64,000 bases of DNA, taken from the NCBI RefSeq assembly GCF_022879595.1, contig NZ_CP084266.1:620001-684000 (forward strand), read 5' to 3'. A model generated the notes under the pieces. That model was not told where the DNA came from and made no database searches. It saw nothing but the letters and a program-made list of their open reading frames with translations. Within the stretch, counting starts at the first letter, position 1. The number at the start of each line of letters is the position of its first letter. The position numbers and the translations under genes are program-made. Source of the DNA: Caballeronia sp. Lep1P3 (GTDB lineage: Bacteria; Pseudomonadota; Gammaproteobacteria; Burkholderiales; Burkholderiaceae). Positions 19,490 through 27,749 of the stretch are shown in pieces.

Positions 19490-20656
19490 TCAGGGTAGTG
19501 TCAGATGAGCGGGACGGTGTTCGGTGCGGGCATCGAGCATGGCGAGCGCGGCGTCGACGACTTCATCGACGCTCACGCCAGCGAGACACATGTGATGACC
19601 TTCGGGACACACGCTTCGATAGCACCAGCGGCACGGCACGTCGCGATAAAGCACGCGATGCGGCGTTTGCCACGGCATATGCTGCGGATTCGTGAGCGCA
19701 TAGAGATCGACGACCGGCGTGCCGAGCGCCGACGCGATATGCACGGGACCGCTGTTGTTGGAAATGAGCACGCGCGCGCGGTCGATCAGCGCCGCAAGCT
19801 CGCCGAGTCCGAGCGCGCCCGCGAGATCGACGATGCGCGCATCGCCTGCGCTGACGGTCTCGCACAGCGCGGCTTCGCTCGATGAACCCGTGACGAGCAC
19901 GGGCCAGCCGGTGCGTCCGGCGAGCACGCGCGCCGCCTCTGTGAAGCGCTCCGGCGGATAGCGCCGCGATGCGGCAGTCGCGCCCGGATGCAGCACGAAG
20001 AACGGCGCGTGAAGATCGATGCCGCGCGCAGCGAGCTTCTGTCCGAGCGATGCTTCGTCATCGGTGCGCAAGGCGAAACGCATACGCGTGTCGTCGGCGA
20101 GCGCGCCGACGCTTGCGACAAGCGCAAGCTGCCGCTCGACTTCGTGACGCGTGCCGTGTTGCGGTTCTCGCTCGGCGACCCAATCCGTCAGTAATCCGTA
20201 TGGATTTTCCCGGCAATGCGCGAGACGCCGGGGAATGTTCGCGAGATGGCAAAACATCGCGGCAGGCAGCGGGTTCTGGCTATAGACGGTGAAGATCACG
20301 GCCGCATCGAAGCCGAGCGATGCAAGACGCTCGCACATCGCGAGGTCGGTGCGCGCATCGACGGGTTTGTCGTGCTTGACCCACGGCGCATCGTATTCGA
20401 TCACATCGTCGATATCGTCGATGAAGCGCGCCGCGTGCGCGCCCGAACCCGACGCAAGCAACGTGAGATGCCGGCCCGGATACGCGTGCTTCAACGCGTG
20501 CATGGCGGGCGTCGTCATCAGCACGTCGCCGAGGTTGTCGAGGCGGATGCATAGAATGCGGCGCACGTCCTCGCCCCAGATGCGCTGCGGCGCGGTAGCG
20601 GGCGCTCGCGCATGAGCATCGGCGGGCTGCACGGTGATGGCGATATCGCGCTTCAT
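19490..20656 (-). CDS. Glycosyltransferase family 9 (heptosyltransferase-like), first copy
   Basis: A 388-residue GT9 enzyme. It has IRLDNLGDVLMTTPAMHAL, FVLHPGATAASRRYPPERF and VLISNNSGPVHIASALG in family order, and the tail has a Cys motif CRWCYRSVCPEGHHMC parallel to the second GT9 copy. It overlaps the GmhB-like gene upstream by ATGA (20653-20656). Together with the GmhB-like phosphatase it points to heptose transfer, though some GT9 enzymes use other sugars. The long open frame upstream of 20656 is not part of the gene. Confidence 0.9.
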   Translation of the reverse strand: MKRDIAITVQPADAHARAPATAPQRIWGEDVRRILCIRLDNLGDVLMTTPAMHALKHAYPGRHLTLLASGSGAHAARFIDDIDDVIEYDAPWVKHDKPVDARTDLAMCERLASLGFDAAVIFTVYSQNPLPAAMFCHLANIPRRLAHCRENPYGLLTDWVAEREPQHGTRHEVERQLALVASVGALADDTRMRFALRTDDEASLGQKLAARGIDLHAPFFVLHPGATAASRRYPPERFTEAARVLAGRTGWPVLVTGSSSEAALCETVSAGDARIVDLAGALGLGELAALIDRARVLISNNSGPVHIASALGTPVVDLYALTNPQHMPWQTPHRVLYRDVPCRWCYRSVCPEGHHMCLAGVSVDEVVDAALAMLDARTEHRPAHLTLP

Positions 20657-21231
20657 GTCGCGATCTCCGTCTCGTGCCATGCACGCCCGATGATGCGCGC
20701 CGCTTCGCTCATGTCCTTCGCAATGGCGTCCGGCTCGCGCAGCGGACCGCGTTGCCATAGCGTCTCGTTGCCATTGTCGATGAGGACCGCGCGGCAACCG
20801 GCGCGATGGCCCGCTTCGATATCGTCGAGGATGTCGCCGACGAACCAGCTTCGCTGAAGATCGAGTCCAAGCTCGCGCGCCGCGCGTTGAATCATGCCGG
20901 GCGCGGGCTTGCGGCAATCGCATGCGCACGCGTAGCGCGTCACCGTTCCTTGCGGATGATGCGGGCACCAGTAGACGCCCGCGAGCCGCGCGCCGCATTC
21001 GGCCGCAAGCGCATGCAGCTTTCGTTCGACATCGACGAGTGCGGCTTCCGCGAACTTGCCGAGCGCAACGCCGCTTTGATTGCTGATGACGACCACCGGC
21101 ACGTTCATGCGCGCGAACGTGGCGAGCGCATCGCGCGCACCTGCGGCGAGACGCATCCTCGCGGGATCGACGTTGTAGGGCACGTCGTCGAGCAGCGTGC
21201 CGTCCTTGTCCAGAAAGACGGCGGGCTTCAT
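20653..21231 (-). CDS. HAD-IIIA phosphatase, GmhB-like
   Basis: A 192-residue HAD phosphatase like GmhB, which dephosphorylates heptose 1,7-bisphosphate. The nucleophile motif FLDKDGTLL has Asp8 and Asp10, followed by VVISNQSG. The zinc-type Cys/His cluster CPHHPQG...CACDCRKP is typical of this family, then comes FVGDILDDIEAG. It is coupled by ATGA to the GT4 gene upstream (21228-21231) and to the GT9 gene downstream. The position among heptosyltransferase-like genes supports a role in making an activated heptose, but other sugar phosphates are possible. Confidence 0.87.
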   Translation of the reverse strand: MKPAVFLDKDGTLLDDVPYNVDPARMRLAAGARDALATFARMNVPVVVISNQSGVALGKFAEAALVDVERKLHALAAECGARLAGVYWCPHHPQGTVTRYACACDCRKPAPGMIQRAARELGLDLQRSWFVGDILDDIEAGHRAGCRAVLIDNGNETLWQRGPLREPDAIAKDMSEAARIIGRAWHETEIAT

Positions 21232-22517
21232 GCCGTGGCGCTGCCGTATGCCGCGCGCCGGTTGTCGAGATCCTGTGCGATATCGACGCCCGCGACGCGC
21301 GCATAGACGCGCTCCAGCGATTGCGCGACGCCCGACCATGTGAACATCGCGCGTGCACGCGCGAGGCCCGCCGCGCCCATGCGTTCGGCAAGCAGGGAAT
21401 CGCGTTTGAGCATGGCGAGCGCATCGGCGAGCGAGGCTGGGTCCTTCGGTGGCACGAGCAGTCCAGTCTCGCGATGCGCGACCGAATAGCGGATGCCGCC
21501 CACGTCCGCGCCGATTACGGGCCGGCCGCAGGCCATCGCTTCGAGCGGCGTGATGCCGAACGGCTCGTACCACGGCGTCGTGACGAACACATCGGCGGCG
21601 TTATAGAAGGTCTTCAGGCGCTGCCTGCCATGCCTGCCGAGAAAGTTGACCTTGTCGGCCACGCCGCAGTCTCTTGCGATGCCACGCAAGCGGCCTATTT
21701 CCGGCGTAGCAATCTCATTGGCTTCGTCGGAGTTGCCGCCGATCACATAGAGATGCGCGTCCTCGTTCAGTTCGCGATTGCAGATGCCGATGCCGCGCAC
21801 CACGTTGTCGATGCCTTTGCGCGGCACCATGCGTCCGAGCTGCAACACGATGAAGCGGTCCTGCGGCCAGCCCAGGCGCTCGCGCGCTTCGGCCTTCTTC
21901 ATCGGATGGAACTCGGTGCTGTCGAAGCCGCACGGCACGAGGTCGATGCGCTCGCGTTGCGCGCGATAGAGCGAGACGAGATCCGCTTCGTCCTGGGGAC
22001 ATTCGGCAATAACGGAATCGGATTCACGCACGAGCGCGTCTTCAATATCGAAACGCTCGTCAGGAAAGCCGTCGCCCGCGCCCTGATGAATGCGCCGCAC
22101 GCGGCCGAGCGCATGAAACGTGGTGACGAGCGGCGTGCCGAGCGCTTCCTTGATTCGCATGCCGACGAGTCCCGACATGAAGAAGTTCGCATGCACGACG
22201 TGATAGGGCGTTGCCTGCTTCTTGAAGAAGCCGATCATGAAACGGGCGAACTCATCCATGTGCGGCAGAAGCTGTTCCTTGGGCAATTGCACGGGCGGAC
22301 CCGCCGGCACATTGATGACCCGGATGCCGCGAATGCCTTCGAAACGCGACACGAGCGGAAGAAGGGAACGGTCGCGTCGCGTGAAGACATCGACCTGATG
22401 GCCGTTGCGCGCGAGGTGCCGCGCGACATGCGCGACGTAGATGTTCTGGCCGCCGCTATCGACGCCGCCCGCCACCGCGAGAGGCGACGCATGCTCACTG
22501 ACAAGTGCGATCTTCAT
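21228..22517 (-). CDS. Glycosyltransferase family 4
   Basis: A 429-residue GT-B enzyme related to sucrose-phosphate-synthase-like GT4 proteins. The N-terminus has SEHASPLAVAGGVDSGGQN, the glycine-rich acceptor-side loop. The donor side has VLQLGRMVPRKGIDNV and the Glu-x7-Glu motif in EPFGITPLEAMACGRPV. The start at 22517 fits the family N-terminus; the longer open frame upstream adds unrelated residues. It is the first gene of the tightly coupled eight-gene run and has a 198-base leader with an inverted repeat. Confidence 0.92.
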   Translation of the reverse strand: MKIALVSEHASPLAVAGGVDSGGQNIYVAHVARHLARNGHQVDVFTRRDRSLLPLVSRFEGIRGIRVINVPAGPPVQLPKEQLLPHMDEFARFMIGFFKKQATPYHVVHANFFMSGLVGMRIKEALGTPLVTTFHALGRVRRIHQGAGDGFPDERFDIEDALVRESDSVIAECPQDEADLVSLYRAQRERIDLVPCGFDSTEFHPMKKAEARERLGWPQDRFIVLQLGRMVPRKGIDNVVRGIGICNRELNEDAHLYVIGGNSDEANEIATPEIGRLRGIARDCGVADKVNFLGRHGRQRLKTFYNAADVFVTTPWYEPFGITPLEAMACGRPVIGADVGGIRYSVAHRETGLLVPPKDPASLADALAMLKRDSLLAERMGAAGLARARAMFTWSGVAQSLERVYARVAGVDIAQDLDNRRAAYGSATA

Positions 22518-22656
22518 GTGTAGGCCCCCTCGATCCGCGTTGTTCGAAACGGGCTTCGCAGCGGTGCGCGTCGCGCAAGATTTGCCGCGTCGCTCGAAGC
22601 CCAAGGGCCTCTGAGCATTCGTTGTGCCACATACTGAAAAATGCGCAGAATCGTTG

Positions 22657-22674
22657 GTTCGTTGCTGAACGAAC
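22657..22674. promoter_or_regulatory. Inverted repeat upstream of the GT4 operon
   Basis: GTTCGTT (22657-22663) and AACGAAC (22668-22674) form a perfect 7-bp inverted repeat around GCTG, about 140 bases before the GT4 start, in the only sizeable gap within the glycan cluster. It could be an operator for the downstream operon. No clear promoter hexamers could be assigned. Confidence 0.35.
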
Positions 22675-22715
22675 ACAATTTCTTTAGGCGCTATGCGAAG
22701 GCCGACGGCGCGCTT

Positions 22716-23669
22716 TTACATGTTGTGTGTAGGCTGTTCAGACGGACGCCTTATTTGTGCAAGACGACGGTCGTCCTCGCGAACGATCGATCGCATCGTG
22801 CGAACGTGGCTGCTAACGATGCGCCGATGCGCAAGCGCCCACGGCAGGCCACGCAACATCTCGACGGCGTCGCGCCATAGCATGCCTTCGCGACGCATCA
22901 CGGCAAACGCTTGCACAGTCGCATGCAGCGCCTCGCGCAAAGGCAGGCGCAGCCATGCGACCCACGCGGCATTGCGCGCGAGCAGACGCCGGCGCAATGC
23001 GCTGTCGCGAATGGGCGAGGGATGGTGATGCAGCACGAGTTCATCGGCATAAACGAGCGCATGGCCGTGATCGAGCATGTCGAGCGCAAGCAGCGACTCC
23101 TCGCCGCCGATGAAAAGACGCGGCTCGTAACCGCCCATCTTTCGAAATACGCTCGTGCGAAAGACGCTCGCGCCCGCCATATAGCCGATGAGCGCCGGCC
23201 CCGGCAGCCCGCTCGCGCCAAGCGGACTCGCGCGCATGCGCTCGCAGGTTTCGTCGGGCTCGCCGCGTTCACCGACCACGACGCGCGCGCTCAACACCGC
23301 GACGCGCGGCGCCGCATCGAGTATGTCTGCGGCGCGCGTGAGCGAACCCGCATCCCACCAGGTATCGTCGTCGCAGAACGCGACGTATTCCGTCCGCACG
23401 CGCGCAACGCCGAGATTGCGGCCCGCCGCGCCCATGTTCGCCGGCGCGATCACCAGTTCGACGAAGGGAAACGCTTGCCGTATGCGCTCGGCGGTATCGT
23501 CCGACGAGGCATTGTCGACGACGACGATATCGATGCGATCAGGCAGCGCGGCCAGCCTTGCAAGCGTATCGAGCACCTGATCCGCGCGGTTGAACGTCAG
23601 CACCACCACGCTCACGCGCGCGGCATCGTCATGCGCGGGGCGTGTGAATGGCTGGGCAAGCGCGCTCAT
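22716..23669 (-). CDS. Glycosyltransferase family 2
   Basis: A 317-residue GT-A enzyme. The N-terminal VSVVVLTFNRADQVLDTL and VVVDNASSDDT are standard GT2 nucleotide-binding segments. The metal-binding acidic motif is FCDDDTWW, and FIGGEESLLALDML supplies the later acidic residues. A His-rich stretch, LHHHPSP, follows. No membrane helices are evident. It overlaps the PIG-L gene upstream by ATGA (23666-23669). The next gene in the cluster is 198 bases downstream, so this pair may be a separate transcript. Confidence 0.88.
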   Translation of the reverse strand: MSALAQPFTRPAHDDAARVSVVVLTFNRADQVLDTLARLAALPDRIDIVVVDNASSDDTAERIRQAFPFVELVIAPANMGAAGRNLGVARVRTEYVAFCDDDTWWDAGSLTRAADILDAAPRVAVLSARVVVGERGEPDETCERMRASPLGASGLPGPALIGYMAGASVFRTSVFRKMGGYEPRLFIGGEESLLALDMLDHGHALVYADELVLHHHPSPIRDSALRRRLLARNAAWVAWLRLPLREALHATVQAFAVMRREGMLWRDAVEMLRGLPWALAHRRIVSSHVRTMRSIVREDDRRLAQIRRPSEQPTHNM

Positions 23670-24385
23670 CGGCCGCTCTCCGCGCGTTGGAGTGTCCAGA
23701 AGCGTTCGGGCAGGAACACGTCGTCGTATCCGTCTGGGCCGAATGCCTTCAACTGACTCTCATAGGCGTTCACTGCGCGGCGCTTGAGCGCATCGCGGCG
23801 CTCGGCATCGGCGTGTGCGGGCGGGCGCGCATTGAGTGGTGTGGCGTCGATGCCGCGCGCCGACAGGTCCTTCAGGCGCTCCTGCAAGAGCCCGCGCATG
23901 CAACGGTATAACGATTCCTCATACCCGATGCAACTCAACTCCGGATGCCGTAACCATGCTTCGCATGCGGCTTCGTGCACGAGCGCGTGATCGGAATGGA
24001 AGAGACCGAGCGGGATCATCAACGCGTCGGGCCGATGTTCGTCGATGGCATCGAGCAACGCGCGCGCGATCTTTTCTGGCGTGGGCTTCGACGCATCGGG
24101 CGCGTGCGGAACGTACTGCGAATCCAGAAAGTCGAGATATAGCGGCGTGGCGCCGAGCACGCCGAGCGCACGCCGGTCTTCTTCGATACGCGCGCTCATC
24201 GCTTGCCGCGCGTTCGCAAAGCCGCAGTGCGCGTCCCAGTCGGTGGCGACATCGGCGGCGGGGCATCCGGTGAACACGGTGCACACGAGGGTGCCCGCAT
24301 TGCCGGCGAGCGACGCGCCGCAACCGAACACGGCGTCGTCGAGGTGAGGGGAGATCAGCAGCGTTCGGGGCGAGACATCGATCAT
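23666..24385 (-). CDS. PIG-L family deacetylase
   Basis: A 239-residue LmbE/PIG-L protein, a zinc-dependent N-deacetylase family acting on GlcNAc-type sugars. The metal-binding motif SPHLDDAVFGCG and the second site FHSDHALVHEA are both present. The start at ATG 24385 puts the PHLDD motif close to the N-terminus as usual; an upstream TTG at 24427 is less likely. It is the most upstream gene of the leftward glycan cluster and is coupled to the GT2 gene, suggesting that it deacetylates an amino sugar of the same glycan. Confidence 0.88.
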   Translation of the reverse strand: MIDVSPRTLLISPHLDDAVFGCGASLAGNAGTLVCTVFTGCPAADVATDWDAHCGFANARQAMSARIEEDRRALGVLGATPLYLDFLDSQYVPHAPDASKPTPEKIARALLDAIDEHRPDALMIPLGLFHSDHALVHEAACEAWLRHPELSCIGYEESLYRCMRGLLQERLKDLSARGIDATPLNARPPAHADAERRDALKRRAVNAYESQLKAFGPDGYDDVFLPERFWTLQRAESGR

Positions 24386-24468
24386 GGGCGAGCAGGCGAG
24401 AGCGTTTGACGGCCCGTGAACGTGCAAGTACCGGGCCAGCGCAAGCGCAGCCGCCGCCTAGCGCTCGA

Positions 24469-25473
24469 TCAGAAGCGCACGCCGATGCCCGCCTCGATGA
24501 TGTCCGCGTCGCGGTCGTAGCGCGTGACCATGCGGTTCCACGTCACGCGCGCAAGCCAGCGATTCGTGAAGCGATAGCTCGCCGAAAGCGAAACGAGGCC
24601 CGAAAAGCGCCCGTCGCCGGTGCGGTTCTGCGGCAGATCGTCGTTCTGCGTGATCGACAGATACGGCCCCGCGCCGACGCCGAGCGTGAGCCGGTCGTCG
24701 AAGAACGCGCGCGTCGCCCACAGTTGCGCCGCGATGCCGTCGCGCCGGGACTGCACGTGACCGCCTTCGTGCAGATACGACGCGCTGAAATCGACGTACT
24801 TCCACAGCCCGCGCCGGTACTCGATGCTTTCCGCGAGATTGGATTCCGAATCGAGGCTGTTGAGGATCGTGGTGCCGACCATCGCGGTCACTTCGTTGCT
24901 CGTGACGTTCGTGTTGCGCGACGGCGCGCGTGCGCGTGGGCCGTGTCCATCGGGCGCGTCGAGCTGATAGCCGATGCCGAAGAGTAGCGCGGTGGTATCC
25001 GGGCCGCCGAATGCCTGCACGCGGTTGAGCTTCACCTCCGCGATCCAGCGGTTATCGAAGTAATACGCGGCACGCAGCGTGAACATGCCGCCCCAGCCGT
25101 GCGTGTTCGAATAGTCGCCGCCCGCCTGCGCCGCACTGGTGTCGAAGTATCGATAAGGTCCCGCACCCGCCGACAGTTCCAGACGATCGTTCCAGACTGG
25201 AACGCGGCCCCAGAACTGCACTGCCTGGCCGTCTCGATGGTGGTTCGGAATATGACCCTCGTTCAACCATGAAAAGCTCCACGCGGCATAACGCCCGAGG
25301 CCTTCGCGATAGTTTGCTTCCCAGGAGTAGGTGTTCTGTCTGCTGCTCTTGAGCGGTCCTGCGAGGACCGAAAACTCTTGCGCGTGCGTCGCCTGGCTCA
25401 TCAGACCGATGGCAACGGAGACGACTGCGAGGGCGGTGTATCGGCGATGGCTTCGTGTAGGAGAGGGTGTCAT
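24469..25473 (-). CDS. Outer-membrane beta-barrel protein with an internal duplication
   Basis: A 334-residue exported protein. A signal peptide ends near THAQEF (about residue 32). The body is rich in alternating aromatic/polar strands and ends in Phe (GIGVRF), a typical outer-membrane barrel terminus. Two related halves can be aligned by eye: EANYREGLGRYAAWSFSWLNEG with LSAGAGPYRYF, and IEYRRGLWKYVDFSASYLHEG with LGVGAGPYLSI. Each half is the size of an eight-stranded barrel of the PagL/acyloxy-hydrolase-like kind, so this may be a fused pair. No catalytic triad can be assigned with confidence. Its function is unknown; it sits just beyond the PIG-L gene on the same strand. Confidence 0.75.
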   Translation of the reverse strand: MTPSPTRSHRRYTALAVVSVAIGLMSQATHAQEFSVLAGPLKSSRQNTYSWEANYREGLGRYAAWSFSWLNEGHIPNHHRDGQAVQFWGRVPVWNDRLELSAGAGPYRYFDTSAAQAGGDYSNTHGWGGMFTLRAAYYFDNRWIAEVKLNRVQAFGGPDTTALLFGIGYQLDAPDGHGPRARAPSRNTNVTSNEVTAMVGTTILNSLDSESNLAESIEYRRGLWKYVDFSASYLHEGGHVQSRRDGIAAQLWATRAFFDDRLTLGVGAGPYLSITQNDDLPQNRTGDGRFSGLVSLSASYRFTNRWLARVTWNRMVTRYDRDADIIEAGIGVRF

Positions 25474-25708
25474 CGAATCGAAGGCGCGAAGCGGAAGGTA
25501 CGACGGATTCGCCGGAGCATACCGCCTAAATGAGAATCATGCTGATACGTCGCGCAGTGTACGTCGACGCACGGGCAGATCGGCTGGTCCGCGTCAAAAA
25601 CGAAGCAAGGGTCCCGCATTCCGAGCCATTCGCATGCGGGTAATGCGGCGCGCGGCGCTTACGTACAGTTGATCGCATCGGCCGGCCATTCACGTTGCGG
25701 AGGCAGCG

Positions 25709-25948
25709 ATGGACTCCATTCCAGTCGAATACCGGGGCTGCGAGCTTTCGGCGATGGTCGTGCATGCGGCCGGCGAATTCGTCGCGACGGTTCTGATCGA
25801 ACGTCCGGACGGACAGCGGCGCGCGGTCGGACCGTTTCGACCGTTCGCGACCGCGCAGGCCGCCGAACGTTTCGCGATTCAGTGCGGCAAGGACGAGTTG
25901 GATGGCCGCACGGCCGCGCTGTGCATGCCTGTTGCGGCGGCCGGTTGA
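25709..25948 (+). CDS. Small hypothetical protein (79 residues)
   Basis: I do not recognise the family. The 79-residue soluble product has an EYRGCELSAMVV segment and a second half with AERFAIQCGKDELD. GGAGG precedes ATG 25709 at a good distance. The layout resembles small Burkholderia proteins with a single alpha/beta unit. It is convergent with the FAD monooxygenase gene, with 9 bases between the stop codons, and divergent from the barrel protein gene. Confidence 0.6.
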   Translation: MDSIPVEYRGCELSAMVVHAAGEFVATVLIERPDGQRRAVGPFRPFATAQAAERFAIQCGKDELDGRTAALCMPVAAAG

Positions 25949-25957
25949 TGTGCGGCT

Positions 25958-27589
25958 TTAGCCGTTCGTGCGGCCAAGCGCCTTGCCGAGCCACGCGAGC
26001 AGCGCTTCGGCGGAACAGGCGCCGGTTCGGTATCCGATATGGCCGTCCGGTCGAATCGCCCACGCCATGCCGCCGCGTGCGCCGAATGCCGCGGCGAACT
26101 CGCCCGCCGCATCGGTGAGCGCGTGCCACGACTCGTTCGAATCCCGCGACGCGTCCGCCGCGCCGCGCGCCATGATCGCCACTGCGTTCGCATTCGGACC
26201 GAGCGTCGCGCGCCACGCGTTCGCGGCGGCGGCGAAAGACGCGCGCTGATTGTCATTGGTATCGTCGCGGTCGTCAGACAAATAGCCGATGAGCGTATGC
26301 CGTCCGCCGCCGATATGCGCGGCGAGACGTTGGCGATGCCCGATGAAATCCTCCACGAGCCCGCCGACCTCCGGCACGCGGTCGCCGGGCGCGGGCAGAT
26401 CGGGCGCGAGACCGGCGCACTCGTCCTCGACGATCGGACTGCCGCGATAGCCGACGAGCAACTGCGTTTCGCGCATCGCGGGGCGCACGTCGCCGTGCGT
26501 TAGGACAGTGTTCAACGCGCGACTCGTCGATTCGACGACATCCAAGCCGACCGGCCGCCGCTCGTCCTCGTAACTGGAAAGCAGCGACGGCCCCGCGAGC
26601 CCGCGCGCGGCGAGCGCCAGCTTCCACGCGAGATTGTGGGCGTCCTGCAAGCCGGTGTTCATGCCCTGACCGCCGACCGGCGGATGAATGTGCGCGGCAT
26701 CGCCCGCAAGAAACACGCGCCCGCGCGCGTAATGCTGCGCAATGCGATGACTCACGCGATAGACGGACGACCAGCGCATCGACGACAGCCGCGTTCCCTC
26801 GGGCAAGGCCGGCTGCATGATGCGCTCGACTTGCCCGAAATCCGGCGCGAGCACCGACGCGAGGCGGGCGGCATCGTCGGGAAGAAGGACCGTCGACAGA
26901 CGATAGCGCTGTGCAGAGCCACGCACCGGCACGGCGGCGAGCGTCGTCGCGCCGCGACCCTCGCGCGCCGACTGGCTGAAGCGATACATCGGCCCGCGCC
27001 GCAGCGGCCAGTCGACGTCCACATCGGCGAGCATGAAGGTCTGCGCATACTGGTCGCCCTCGAACGGCACGTTCAGATGCCGCCGCACCGTACTGCGCGC
27101 GCCGTCGCAGCCGACGAGCCAGCGGCACCGAAACTCGCGCACGTCGCCCTGCGTGCCTTGCAGACGGCACAGCAAGCCGCCGTTGTCTTCGTCGTCGACG
27201 AAATCGAGGAACGCGGTTCCATATTCGACGCGCCCGCCATGCCGATGCAACGCGCGCTCCAGAATGCGCTCGGTCTCGTACTGCGCGAGCGAAAGCGCGC
27301 CGTAGGGAAGGCCCTCGCGCGGGATGTCGGTGCTGGTGGCGAGCGCGCCGTCCTTGTAGGCATCGGCGCTCGTGATCCAGACGCCGGCTTCGATCGCCTC
27401 GCGCGCGACGTCGAGATCGTCGAAGAGTTCGAGCGTGCGCGCCGTCACGCCCAGCGCCTTCACGAAGAACGCGCGCTCGTCGTGTGGATCGACGATGCGC
27501 ACATCGACGCCATCGCGACACAATTCGGCGGCAAGCAGCAGGCCGACCGGACCCGCGCCTGCAATCAACACATCGGTCGTTTCGGGCAT
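25958..27589 (-). CDS. FAD-dependent aromatic monooxygenase
   Basis: A 543-residue class A flavoprotein hydroxylase, similar to pentachlorophenol 4-monooxygenase/MhpA-type enzymes. The dinucleotide-binding VLIAGAGPVGLLLAAEL is at the N-terminus, the DG motif GCDGARSTVRR near 160 and the FAD-binding GDAAHIHPPVGGQGMNTGLQ (20 residues) near 290. A thioredoxin-like C-terminal domain follows, as in phenol hydroxylase relatives. ATG 27589 fits this domain start; the open frame upstream is unrelated. It is divergent from an MFS gene with a shared 160-base promoter region. The substrate is not predictable. Confidence 0.88.
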   Translation of the reverse strand: MPETTDVLIAGAGPVGLLLAAELCRDGVDVRIVDPHDERAFFVKALGVTARTLELFDDLDVAREAIEAGVWITSADAYKDGALATSTDIPREGLPYGALSLAQYETERILERALHRHGGRVEYGTAFLDFVDDEDNGGLLCRLQGTQGDVREFRCRWLVGCDGARSTVRRHLNVPFEGDQYAQTFMLADVDVDWPLRRGPMYRFSQSAREGRGATTLAAVPVRGSAQRYRLSTVLLPDDAARLASVLAPDFGQVERIMQPALPEGTRLSSMRWSSVYRVSHRIAQHYARGRVFLAGDAAHIHPPVGGQGMNTGLQDAHNLAWKLALAARGLAGPSLLSSYEDERRPVGLDVVESTSRALNTVLTHGDVRPAMRETQLLVGYRGSPIVEDECAGLAPDLPAPGDRVPEVGGLVEDFIGHRQRLAAHIGGGRHTLIGYLSDDRDDTNDNQRASFAAAANAWRATLGPNANAVAIMARGAADASRDSNESWHALTDAAGEFAAAFGARGGMAWAIRPDGHIGYRTGACSAEALLAWLGKALGRTNG

Positions 27590-27749
27590 GTGCGGACGCT
27601 CCGGATCATCGTGAGAAAAGCCGTCTGTCAGTGTCGCAGGATAGCTGCGTTGCACGGCATATGGCGCGTTTTTCGTATCGGACAGGCCGTAAGCGCGATC
27701 CTTGCTACCATGCGGGCGCCTCGCCGTGAGCGCATGAAAAAACATCGAC

